53,988 nucleotides of DNA, from positions 16,984 through 70,971 of the forward strand of contig BDDC01000283.1 in the NCBI GenBank assembly GCA_001662425.1, in the 5' to 3' direction. Made by a program: the position numbers and the translations under genes. The notes under the pieces are model-generated. The model saw only the letters and a program-made list of their open reading frames with translations. It searched no databases and was not told where the DNA came from. Positions 32,667 to 42,736 of this stretch are shown in pieces. Origin of the DNA: Chlamydomonas sphaeroides. Taxonomy: Eukaryota; Chlorophyta; Chlorophyceae; Chlamydomonadales; Chlamydomonadaceae. Numbering within the stretch: the stretch's first letter is position 1; each line of letters starts with the position of its first letter.

Positions 32667-35600
32667 ATGGACGACGACAAGAGGAAGGCCATTATGGCCA
32701 TCAACAGCGACCAGGCGCTATCGACCGAGGAGAAGTCCCGCCGCATCCAACAGCTCATGATGGGAAATTATGTGCGTCAGGAGGCTGAGGCAACGCCTAA
32801 CGGTGCGTAACGAGCGCAGTGGCCAGGTTGCTGTCAAGCTCGACAGCTGGGCATGTCCCTCGCTTGCAGACCCTTTCCAGGGCCTGACGGAGAAGGAGCG
32901 CGAGGATATTACCTGCGTTCTATGCGCGGAGGTCTTTTCGAAGCCTGTGACCGTGAGGAAGGGGTCTGTGTGCCGTCCACACAGAGCTCGTCGGCTCCCC
33001 GCGACGCTCGCGCCACCGCCTCGAATGCCAGCCGGCAATGCTGCTGCAGGACAGGCTTGCCAGAGAGCGGGCAGCTGGGGAGCAGGCAGGGCCTCCCCGT
33101 GGTCCACGCCGCCACCCCGTCCCTCCCTGCGCCATTGCTTGCAGCTGCCGTGCCAACACAACTTTTGCCTCGACTGCTGCAAGAAGCTGCGGACTAAGAT
33201 GACAAAGTACCAGTGCCCCAACTGCCGGGCGCCCGTGGCAAAGGAGATCCTGGACAACCCGCGGTGAGCGAGGCCCCGCGCACCCCCGAAGCCTCGCCTC
33301 GAAGGCTTGAGCCAGCGCGCTCACCACACCCGACACTGCACCTCTCGCTTATCCCCGGAGCCTCGCCCTGCCACAGCTGCGCCACGCCACAGCGCCGCAG
33401 CAGGGCGCCCTTGCCGCTGTGCACAGCGCGACATCCCCCACCTCCGTCCTCGCCGTCTGCCGCAGCTTGGCTTGGTGTTGCACCTGTTCCCCACCACATC
33501 CCTGCAATGCTACCCCGTCTTCGAGCGCCTGTCATCACTGTGCTCGGATCAGGGCCCTGCCGCACCCTGCCCCTAGCCTGCCGCCAAACCAGCCACCGCC
33601 ACCCGCCCCGCTTCTTCTGTGCCCCCGCTCACTCCCACCTTGTCCGCACTCATCACCACACAATCAGCCTGCCACGGGCAATGGCCTTATACGCGCCACC
33701 GCAGTATCAACTCGGCGCTGGTTGAAAAGGTGCGCGAGCTGAGGGCGCGCGCCCGCGGCGACCGCGCCGGCGCCCGGCCCGTGGCGGCGGCCGCCGTTTG
33801 CCGCGAGGCGTCCGAGGACCGGCCCGAGGAAGCCTTCACCACAGCCCGTGCCAAGCGGTGAGCACGAGAGGCAGCGCGGTCGCGGATCGAACGCTGCTGA
33901 GCGCCTTTTGTTCAGAGGCCCAGCAACAATTCACCGGGCCCCTGTTCGGGTCGCCTGAGCTGCTGGCAGCTGTGGTGCCGGCATGCATACGCGTTAGCGG
34001 CTGTGCCGCGTGCGAGGTCCGGCGGGTGTGGGGATGCTCGCAGGCATGCGGCTGGGTGCTGACATGTCAGCACTCGGCTCCAAGGAAAGCGCCCATCGTG
34101 CGGCCCCGCGCTCTGCCTGCCTGCGCACGTGCCGAACTGCCTCCCTCCCCTGCACTGCGCCTCACTGCACCCCACTGTGTCCCCTCCGCCTGCGCCGCGC
34201 AGTTCGGGCCTGGCCAACGCCTGCAGCGGCGCTCTCAAAATGACGTGCCCCAAGGACCACTTTGGCCCCATCGGCCCCGACTTCGACCCCAAGCACGGCC
34301 GGGTGCGCTGGCTGGGGCGCAGCCGCCGGGCGGAGCCGTAGGAGGCGGCAGGGCTGGGAGCGCCGGGGCCGCGGTAGCCTCGCTTGGCAGACACCGGCAT
34401 CCGCTGCCCCGCCTCACCTCGCGCGTGACCTCGCCCGGGCGGTGCGCTCGCCGCCCTGCGCAGGGGGTGGTTGTGGGGGACCTGTTCCCAAACCGCATGG
34501 TGTGCAGGTGCGCGGGGGCGGAGGCGTGTGTTCACGGGGTGCCGGGCCTTGGGCCTTGAAGAGGTGGCATGCGCACGGGGTACGCAAGCCCATGCGTGTG
34601 CATGCCCCGGCGCCACCAGCAGCCCTGGCTCCTGTCCCCGGGGCCACCGCCACCCTGGCGTCAGGCACTTCAGCCGCCACATTGCAGCACCCGCCAACCG
34701 CGGCCTCCACTCGCCCCCGCACGCCTGCTGCTGCCGTACAGGATGTACGGCGCCCACCTGCCGCACGTGGCGGGCATCGCGGGCCAGGGCAACACGGGTG
34801 CGCAAGCTGAGCGGCGGGGTGGAGATGTCGGCGGCAGGGGTTGAGGCCAGGGCATGGCACACGAGGCAGCGCATGCGCCCACGACCCACCAACCTGCCTT
34901 CCCGTGACCGTGCGCTCCTTTGCTGCCCTCCTCCATGCACTTCACCCGCTGCCTCCCATCCGTTCCCCTGGCCTCCGCGCCCGCCTCGTCCCCCTGCCTG
35001 CCCAACCCCAACGTCCTGCCCCTTCCCGCCCTTCCTCACCCCGCCCTGGCCCCCAGGCGCCCAGTCCGTGGTGCTGTCGGGCGGCTACGTTGACGATGTG
35101 GACGAGGGCGAGTACTTCCTCTACACCGGCAGCGGCGGCAAGGTGGGGGGCAGGAGAGAAAGGGAAGGAAGGGCAGGAGCGGGGGCTGACGGGGCAACCG
35201 AGTGAACGCGTCATGGAGGCCGCGGCCGGCAGAGCAGCGGATGCAGCTGTCTTCAGTCTGAGAGGCCGAGTCCTGGGCCCTGCACCTGGTGTGCTACAGG
35301 CCTGGTCGCAGTGACCGGAGTGACAAACCCTGCCGCCCTCCCCGCCGCCCTCCCCAGGACCTCTCCGGCAACAAGCGCACGACCAAGGAGCACTCCTCCG
35401 ACCAGGTGGCTGCGGGCGGGGGGCGAGCAGCATGCAAGCGCGTGTGCGCCATACGCAGCCCCGAGGGGCGCCTGAGGCGGTGTGCGCCATACGCAGCCCC
35501 GAGGGGCGCCTGAGGCGGTGTGCGCCATACGCCGCCTCTCACCCACGCTCCATGGCTCTCGCAGTGCTCGGCCCTCGCCGCATCCCGTCCTCCTGGTGCC

Positions 35601-38600
35601 AACCCTGCACCGCACCGCCGTCCTCCTCCAACCCTGCCAGGCCTACACCAACATGAACCTGGCGCTCAAGGTGTCGTGTGTTGAGGGCCACCCGGTGCGG
35701 GTGGTGCGCTCCTGCAAGGTGCGGCATTCCCCTGGGGGGCGGTCGGGCCCGTGCCGGGCATGGGGGCGCGGCGCTGCTCGGAGCGGAGGCTGGGCCGGCG
35801 CCTGACGCCTCACGCCCTCTACTCAAAGTGTGCCGGCTCCCCTGGCTCGGCCCCCCCACTGCCTGCGCAGGAGAAGCGCAGTGCCTATGCGCCCAAGGCC
35901 AACTGCATTGAGGACCTGGAGCGCGCGCGGAAGGGTGGGCCGGCGGGGAAGGGGACTTGGGGCGGGGTAGGTTGAGTAGCTTCGATGGGGAGGGGGGACA
36001 CATGTAGGCAGGAAACTGTGGCGCAGGCGGGGCGTGCGACGACAGGGCAGGCAGCCGTACGTGTGGCGCCGGGGGAAGCGCACGGGGCTTGCCCTTATCG
36101 GCGCCTTGGTTGATCTCGCTTCCTCCCTACTGCTGCAGCGGCCGCCGCCGAGGGCGCCGGCAAGGAGTCCGAGTCCGCGGAGGACGGCCCGGACGAGGAG
36201 GAGGCGGGCAGCGAGGAGGGCGCCGAGGAGGGCGAGGACGGCGAGGAAGCCGGGGAGGAGGGCGAGGCGGACGGCGCGGGCCCCGGCCCCGGCAGCACGC
36301 GCATCGCCAAGCCTCAGGCCAACCACCCGGTGCGCTACGACGGCTGCTACCGCATCCTGGCCACCTGGCGCTGCACCGGCAGCGAGAGCGGCCACCTGGT
36401 GTGCAGGTGGGGGGGTTGGAGGGTGGGTGGCGTGAAGTGGAGTGGAGGGTGGAAGGTGTGCGGCACGAGACGAGGGTGGGAGGGGGCAGGCGCCGGATGG
36501 GGGCGAGGCATGCGGTCGCCGGGTGTGCAGGTGGGGCACTGATGGGGTGAGGCAGGGGCGGGGGATGAGGCGTGCGTCGGCTGGCGGCCTGGGCCTCCGG
36601 GCGGCCTGGGCCTCTGCAGCCCACCACCCCAGGCGCCGCGCTTCCACGGCTCCGTTCCAAACCGCCGACATCACCAACGCCGCGCCTGCCCCGAGCAGGT
36701 ACCTGTTCCGCCGGTGCGACAACGCGCCCGCCCCTTGGTCCACGGCCGACACCGGAGACCTGCCCTCCCTGGAGGTGGGCGTCGCCAGGGCTATAGCCAA
36801 TTAGCGGTAGACCGCCCGCCGAGTTGACTCCCCGCTGACTGACCGGGTAGACCAAGGAGGAACTCGCCGAGGCCCTGACGTGCGCACCTGGCCGCACTGC
36901 ACACGAACCAAAGCCCTGGCACCGCTTCCCCCCTCACCCACTCCCGCACCGCAGCTGCCGGATAAGGCGCAGGAGGAGATCGCCAAGGCCAAGGCGCTGG
37001 GCGAGGAGGTCATTTTCATGGGCGCCAACCCCGCGTGGTGAGGCAACTGAGGGGCGATCGCGTGGCTGCTGAGTCCGACTGACGAGGGCGGTTGTCGAGC
37101 CCGGCCTTACCGCCACGCTTCTGCACCCACATTGGCAATAATGTGTACGTCCTGCGTCTCGAGGCCACAACGTCCCGCGCCTTGAGGCCACTGCGGGCAT
37201 TCCGTACCTGCCTCCACGCCCCGCCTTTCCACGCAGGGACTTCGACCCTGTGACCAAGCAGTGGGGCTGGGCCCGGGCGCCGCCCACCTCCTCGACCGCC
37301 GGCGCCAAGGGCACCAAGCGCAAGGCCAAGACGCCGGAGGAGCTGCTGGCGGCCAAGATCAAGGTGCGGGGGAGGCTGGGCCAAGCGCAGCCGGGGAGCG
37401 GGGCCGTGCAGCTGCAACGTCAAAACGCAGCACGTGTGCGCCCGTGCGCTGCCGTGCCGCAGGAGGAGACCACCAAGCTCAAGCAGCTGCGCAAGAAGCT
37501 GGCGGAGGAGTACAGGTGGGCAGCTTGAGGCAGGGGCGGATGAGGGGTGGGGGTAGGAGCTAGGGGCAGCCGGGGAGAGGAGGCCCCTGTCAGCACGCCG
37601 GCCACGCCACGGCGTGTCTGCAGCGCAGCACGGACCGGAGGGGCAGCAGCGCGTTGGCCCTGGCCTGTGCCACCCGGCCGCCGTGCCCTGCTCCTTGTCT
37701 GCTAGGTGCGCGGGCCACGCTCCGCCCCAGATCCTGTCCCTAGCCTTTCCCCCTCTTGCCCACCTGCCTCCCTCGCTACCCCCGCTGCCTCGCGCCCCCC
37801 TGCCGCCCGCTCAGCTGCCGGCTGTGCAAGCAGGTGGCGGGGCGGCCCGTATATACAACCTGCGCCCACGTGTTCTGCATCGACTGCCTCCGGGTGAGGG
37901 ACGGCGGGAGCGGGCAGACGGGCAGGGGCGCTGCGGCAGGGTAGGGCAGGTCGCAGGGCCGGAAGCGGCGTGCATCTGGGGGGACGGTGTTTGATGCCGG
38001 GGTGGTACTGGATTGTAGGGGTGTGCTGTCCAGCAGCGAGAGGGCCAAGAGGGCATGCATTGGAGTGCCAAAGAGGCCCCTTGCCCGGCCTCCGCCGGCC
38101 CCAACTCGCATCCCCAAACCGACCCTCGCTGACCCCGATACCCCGCAGAGCAAGCTCAGCGGCTCGGAGCAGGCCGGCGGCCGCGGGCGCACCGCACGCA
38201 CGGGCTCGGTGGCCGCCAAGAAGCTGTGCCCTGGGCCGGCGCTGGCGGGCAGCGGCAAGCGCTGCTGCGGTACGGACCTAACCACCTTTGCCGACTCCAT
38301 GCAGGTCAACAAGTGAGTCGCGCCGCATTCGCAATCCGCGTGTGACACGCCACGGAGTGCATGCTGTGCGTGTGGCAGCATGAGCACGGTGTGGCGTGTA
38401 TGTTGTTGTATGCACGACGGATGGGCTACATGGGGCGTGAAGCGTCCGCACAACTGTATGGCGCGTCGATGAGCATGATGCCGTTATCATGGAGTGCACT
38501 CAGCGAAACAAGCGAGCCGGGCGTCCGCGCTGCGGCCTGCAGCGCCGGGGCCCTGGCGAGCCGCTGCGCAGACCCGCCCACACCCGCCCGCAGCCCACGC

Positions 38601-39867
38601 CGCTGCAAACGCCATCCACCCCTGCCCCCAAGCACCCCCGCAAGACTAGCTCACGGTTCAAGGCTACCGCAGACCGGCTCGCCCTCTGCCCGCCCCCCTT
38701 GCGCGCCACCCCGCAGCACCATGGCCTCCGAGGCCGCCCGCGTGCTGAGCGAGGTGCGCAAGCAGGAGGCCCGTGTGGAGGCGCTGCAGCGCCAGCAGGC
38801 AGGCGAGGCGGCACCCGAGGAGGCCGAGGACCAGGTCGAGGAGGCCGCTGCCGAGGAGGCGGGCGAGGGGCCCGCGCCCGAGGAGCCGCTCGACCCGGCC
38901 GAGGAGGAGGCCAGGGCCGCGCGTGCTGAGGCGGCCAAGGCCGCGGCGCGCGCCAAGGCGGAGGCGGAGCGGCAAGCGGAGGAGGCGCGACAGGCGCTGT
39001 CGCTGGCAACGCTGCTGGCCAAGTTCCCGGACGTGGAGGAGGCCATGGTGCGGGGCCTGATGGAGGACCAGGCCTGGGACACGGACGCCGTAGTGGCTAC
39101 GCTCAAGGTGCAAGGGGTGGGGGAGGGGGGAAGATGGAGCCAGGGTGCCGTGCATTGCGGTGTTGAGCGCGAGGGATGTCGGGGGTCAAGGCAGGGGCCC
39201 AGGGCGAGGACGCAGGAGCAAGGCTGGCGGTGCGGCTTGCAGAGCCGGGCCTCACGATCACTGTGTGCGGCCGGCCGCCCTCTGCCGGCCGCCTTCCCCG
39301 CAGGCCATGCAGCGCTCCGAGAAGGCGGCGGCCCGCAAGAAGCAGCAGCAGGAGTCGGGCGCAGAGCCCGCAGCTGCGCCCGCCGGTGGCAAGCGCCGCG
39401 GTGGCCGCAAGGGCGCTGCGGCCAAGCGGCAGCGCGGCGCTGACGAGCCGGAGGCCGAGGCGGAGGAGGAGCAGGTGGAGGCGGACGGCACGGACGCTAT
39501 GGAGGTGGAGGAGCGGCCGGTGAAGGCGGATGAGAGCGAGGGCTCGGAGGACACGATGGGGGAGGACGCGCCGGAGGCGGACGACGATGACGAGGTGGAG
39601 GAGGTGGGCGACATTGTGTTTAAGCGCGTGGAGGAGGTGCGCGAGGAGGCGGAAGCTGGCGTGCTGAGCGGCGAGCTGTCGCCCGCCGGCGCCGACGAGG
39701 GCGAGGACGACGACGAGGAGGAGGTGGCTCCTGCGCGCAGCGGCAAGGGCAAGCGCGGGGCATCGGGCAAGGCGGCCGGCGGCAAGGCCGCGACCCGGTC
39801 GTCACCGCGCAGCAAGGCGGCCAAGCAGCCGGCTGGCAAGCGCGCGCGCAAGGCTGTCGCGGTATGA
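32667..39867 (+). CDS. VIM/ORTHRUS/UHRF1-like RING-SRA-RING E3 ubiquitin ligase with CUE-like segment
   Basis: Twenty exons join in frame, giving about 923 residues: 32667-32802, 32870-32952, 33145-33263, 33705-33857, 34203-34302, 34464-34507, 34742-34797, 35057-35142, 35358-35405, 35641-35718, 35871-35934, 36139-36406, 36699-36774, 36955-37037, 37237-37363, 37463-37515, 37815-37893, 38149-38312, 38717-39107 and 39304-39867. RING 1 spans about 61-100 (CVLC, CQHNFCLDC, CPNC). The SRA domain starts near 184 (FGPIGPDFDP) and contains HLPHVAGIAGQ, SGGYVDDVDEGEYFLYTGSG, the NKR-finger DLSGNKRT (260-267) and YDG (389-391). RING 2 begins CRLC (526-529) and CAHVFCIDC. A CUE-like stretch, LLAKFPDVEEAMVRGLM, lies near 705-721, then an acidic region and a Lys/Ala tail. 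SRA proteins read hemimethylated CpG, and the RINGs ubiquitinate chromatin proteins, which supports maintenance DNA methylation. Plant VIMs have an N-terminal PHD finger; here it is absent. About 65 acidic residues are inserted inside SRA, between YAPKA and VRYDG. Confidence 0.9.
35443..35532. repeat. 38-base tandem repeat in an intron of the VIM-like gene
   Basis: Two full copies (35443-35480, 35481-35518) and a 14-base partial third copy of a unit beginning TGTGCGCCATACGC lie in the intron between exons 9 and 10. The copies are identical or nearly so, indicating recent duplication. The unit contains the palindrome GGGGCGCC(T)..AGGCGG. Confidence 0.85.
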
Positions 39868-40832
39868 GATAGGGGCACGGATCGACGTTGGGCGAGGAAT
39901 GCGGAGGCTGACCGGCGGGATGGGTAAGTGATCGCGCAGGAGACTTGTTGCGGCGTTGCGGCGAGCTTACTTTTAAGCGGTGGTTGAGTTAGGCCAGGCA
40001 GCGCGGGATAGGCAAGATTGACTTCCTGACAGGATTGGCAGTGACTGGTGCTGTGTTTTGGGTGCACATATAGTTTGATGCGGCCAGCGCCGCGGCACTG
40101 AGAGGCAGGCGCTTTGGCTTCGGAGTGCCGGGCGCAGTTGGGGTGTGGGCCAGAGGGCTGTGGGGAAGTGGCCACGCAGGACCGAGGATGGTGGAGAGAT
40201 CACACAAGGCATGAGGGCGGTGGCGAAGAGGCCGCACGGGGTGGTGGCGCTGCAGGCATTTGTGCTCCAGCTAGCAAGCAGCGCGTGCAAGGCAGCACGG
40301 CCTCGCGGAGCGCTGTGGCAGGTGGTGATTGCTGAGGCTGTGCTGCTGGTCGGGCCACGTTACAACGCAGCCGTGGCGGGTTGCGCGGGCCTGTGCCTCA
40401 TCCAATCACGACTTGCAGTCTTGCACCCTAGTAGGGTTGCCACTACGGATTGCGCCTCTCCAACCCGTAACGTAGGAGAGTCAGGCCCCAATCATTCTTC
40501 CTCCACAAAGAAGCCCTTGTAGGATACGTTTGCGGGCTGTATGTACACAGCCAGGCGCTCCCCTGGGATCACGCGCAAAGGCTGCCCCCCCCCCCACACA
40601 CACACACACACATGGGGGATGCGTGTCAGGCTTCACTGAGGCCGCCATCATGGACGCTGCGAACGCTGGTGGCGCTCCTCCTGGCGGCCACCATCCTCAT
40701 GCTGCCGGAGGTGGAGGAGGACCTGTCCATCCCGTGGGTAGTAATGGCGACGGCCTCGGCGAAAACCCAGCAGCGCCTCTCGGCGCGGACGGCGACGGCA
40801 ACCCAGGTGATATGCAACCTGCCCCGCGCTCC
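39868..40832. other. 3' flank of the VIM-like gene up to the assembly gap
   Basis: The stretch starts with the 3' UTR of the VIM-like gene. From 40650 an ATG opens a Gly/His/Pro-rich frame of 61 codons that enters the gap. It could be a first exon or part of a transposon, but too little is visible to call. Confidence 0.4.
40585..40612. repeat. Poly(C)/(CA)n microsatellite
   Basis: Eleven C residues (40585-40595) are followed directly by an uninterrupted (AC)n run to 40612. Confidence 0.9.
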
Positions 40833-41434
40833 NNNNNNNNNNNNNNNNNNNNNNNNNNNNNNNNNNNNNNNNNNNNNNNNNNNNNNNNNNNNNNNNNNNN
40901 NNNNNNNNNNNNNNNNNNNNNNNNNNNNNNNNNNNNNNNNNNNNNNNNNNNNNNNNNNNNNNNNNNNNNNNNNNNNNNNNNNNNNNNNNNNNNNNNNNNN
41001 NNNNNNNNNNNNNNNNNNNNNNNNNNNNNNNNNNNNNNNNNNNNNNNNNNNNNNNNNNNNNNNNNNNNNNNNNNNNNNNNNNNNNNNNNNNNNNNNNNNN
41101 NNNNNNNNNNNNNNNNNNNNNNNNNNNNNNNNNNNNNNNNNNNNNNNNNNNNNNNNNNNNNNNNNNNNNNNNNNNNNNNNNNNNNNNNNNNNNNNNNNNN
41201 NNNNNNNNNNNNNNNNNNNNNNNNNNNNNNNNNNNNNNNNNNNNNNNNNNNNNNNNNNNNNNNNNNNNNNNNNNNNNNNNNNNNNNNNNNNNNNNNNNNN
41301 NNNNNNNNNNNNNNNNNNNNNNNNNNNNNNNNNNNNNNNNNNNNNNNNNNNNNNNNNNNNNNNNNNNNNNNNNNNNNNNNNNNNNNNNNNNNNNNNNNNN
41401 NNNNNNNNNNNNNNNNNNNNNNNNNNNNNNNNNN
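40833..41434. other. Assembly gap (602 N)
   Basis: All bases are N. Nothing can be said about the content. The right edge abuts a 71-base-period repeat, which suggests that the gap is a collapsed or unresolved tandem array. Confidence 0.99.
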
Positions 41435-41440
41435 CAGCTG

Positions 41441-41544
41441 ACAGCCTCCCCTTTCACCTACCGAGTCCAACACAGCGCACACCCGACCATCAAGCAGTCG
41501 CACGCCTGCTAACAACCTCCCCTTTCACCTACCGAGTCCAACAC
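41441..41544. repeat. Direct repeat at the edge of the assembly gap, period 71
   Basis: A 33-base sequence beginning ACA(G/A)CCTCCCCTTTCACC occurs at 41441-41473 and 41512-41544 with a single mismatch. The first copy begins only seven bases after the gap, so further copies probably lie inside it. Confidence 0.85.
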
Positions 41545-42407
41545 CGGGCATGTATGCCGACCACCGACTTCCTATTGAGGGCACCGATGGGCCGTCTTAG
41601 TGCTTGAGATCTCATAATACGTGTCGAAAGGTTATTTAATTGCGTGTGGCGCATTCTCCGTGTATCTGTTGCGACATGCACAAGCATGCATGCATGTCGT
41701 GACTGCTGCTGCCGTGCGACCTGATGTCCACGGCTGCTCCTTGCTGTGTCGGGTGTTATAACATAGTATATTACGAGGAATAATGGGCGCCTGTTGCGCA
41801 GGAACACATGGACCCCGCCCACAAACCCCGAGTGGTACCCGCGTGAGTGCCGCCCGCTCTGCAGCCCCAAACAGCCCCTAGTGATTTCCGCTCAATCGCA
41901 GCTCCTACGACAGCCACGTGTGGCCCACACCCTTCCATGTATCCTTCAAAAATGCTTTGATCTGGTGTACACAACCAGGGCGTGGCAGGGTTGTGCTCCA
42001 GGTGCTGGCCACCAGGGGAGAGGGGTGCTGGCCACATACCCCGTGGCATAGCCACCCCACCCCCCTGCTCAGCGGCCAGGCTACACGGGGTGTTACGCTC
42101 TTATCCCCATTCTGGATGGGGCCACCTTGTCCAGCCTCAGCCGGCATTAGGGTGTTTGGCCCTGCAAGGTACATCCAGTTCCAGTACTTCAAAAATAAGA
42201 AAGGATACCCGGGGTGGTCAGCCCCTAGGGTTGATTTAGGGGGTGGGGCATCCGGGGTTAACAACCGCTTGCCTCCGTCACCCTTCTGGGACGCAGCCCC
42301 TGTCTGCGAGTGGTATCTGGGTGCCTGTGCGTGACTACCAGCATGCACGGTGTATGTATGTGGAACTATCAACTCTCTGTATGCTCGTCATTGCGCAGCG
42401 ACCCACG

Positions 42408-42499
42408 AATAATAACCTTAATAAGAACCTTAATAAGAACCCTAATAAGAACCCTAATAATAACCCTAATAATAACCCTAATAATAACCCTAATGACCC

Positions 42500-42500
<1 letters not shown>
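42408..42500. repeat. Degenerate 12-base array, CC(C/T)TAATAA(G/T)AA, telomere-like
   Basis: About seven to eight units run head to tail, changing stepwise from CCTTAATAAGAA through CCCTAATAAGAA to CCCTAATAATAA, then pass into pure (TAA)n. The CCCTAA core resembles plant/algal telomere repeat units, but the 12-base period does not fit a telomere array. Confidence 0.85.

Positions 42501-42569
<69 letters not shown>
42501..42569. repeat. (AAT)n microsatellite, about 23 units
   Basis: An uninterrupted AAT/TAA trinucleotide run. In a GC-rich genome such a pure AT run is conspicuous. Some LINE elements end in short AT-rich microsatellites, so it could mark a retrotransposon tail. Confidence 0.95.
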
Positions 42570-42697
42570 TGGTACACTGGTCTTAGACCAGCATGATTTA
42601 AGGAGGTAGTACCCTGTGGGTTGTGTGATGCACTGTCCCCCGGGATCCATGGCTCCCCATCAGACCGGGGCCAGGGGGTCTAGTAAGGATGGTGCGA

Positions 42698-42736
42698 CAA
42701 GAGTTGTCGAAAGTTGGGAACCCTCGGCAACTCTTG
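42698..42736. repeat. Inverted repeat (12-base stem, 15-base loop)
   Basis: CAAGAGTTGTCG (42698-42709) pairs with CGGCAACTCTTG (42725-42736), 11 of 12 as Watson-Crick and one as a G-T wobble. No terminator-like T run follows. It could be the core of a foldback element or a chance hairpin. Confidence 0.6.

Noticed and set aside
40650..40832. Possible first exon (MDAANAGGAPPGGHHPHAAG...) entering the assembly gap
   Set aside because: Only 61 low-complexity codons are visible, with no homology or splice evidence. It is noted in the intergenic entry but not called as a gene.
41918..42334. 138-codon plus-strand frame next to the AAT repeat, considered as a LINE remnant
   Set aside because: No reverse transcriptase, endonuclease or zinc-knuckle motif could be seen on either strand.
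42408..42500. True interstitial telomere array
   Set aside because: The period is 12, not 7 or 8, and the units lack the CCCTAAA or CCCTAAAA form, so only a resemblance is claimed.
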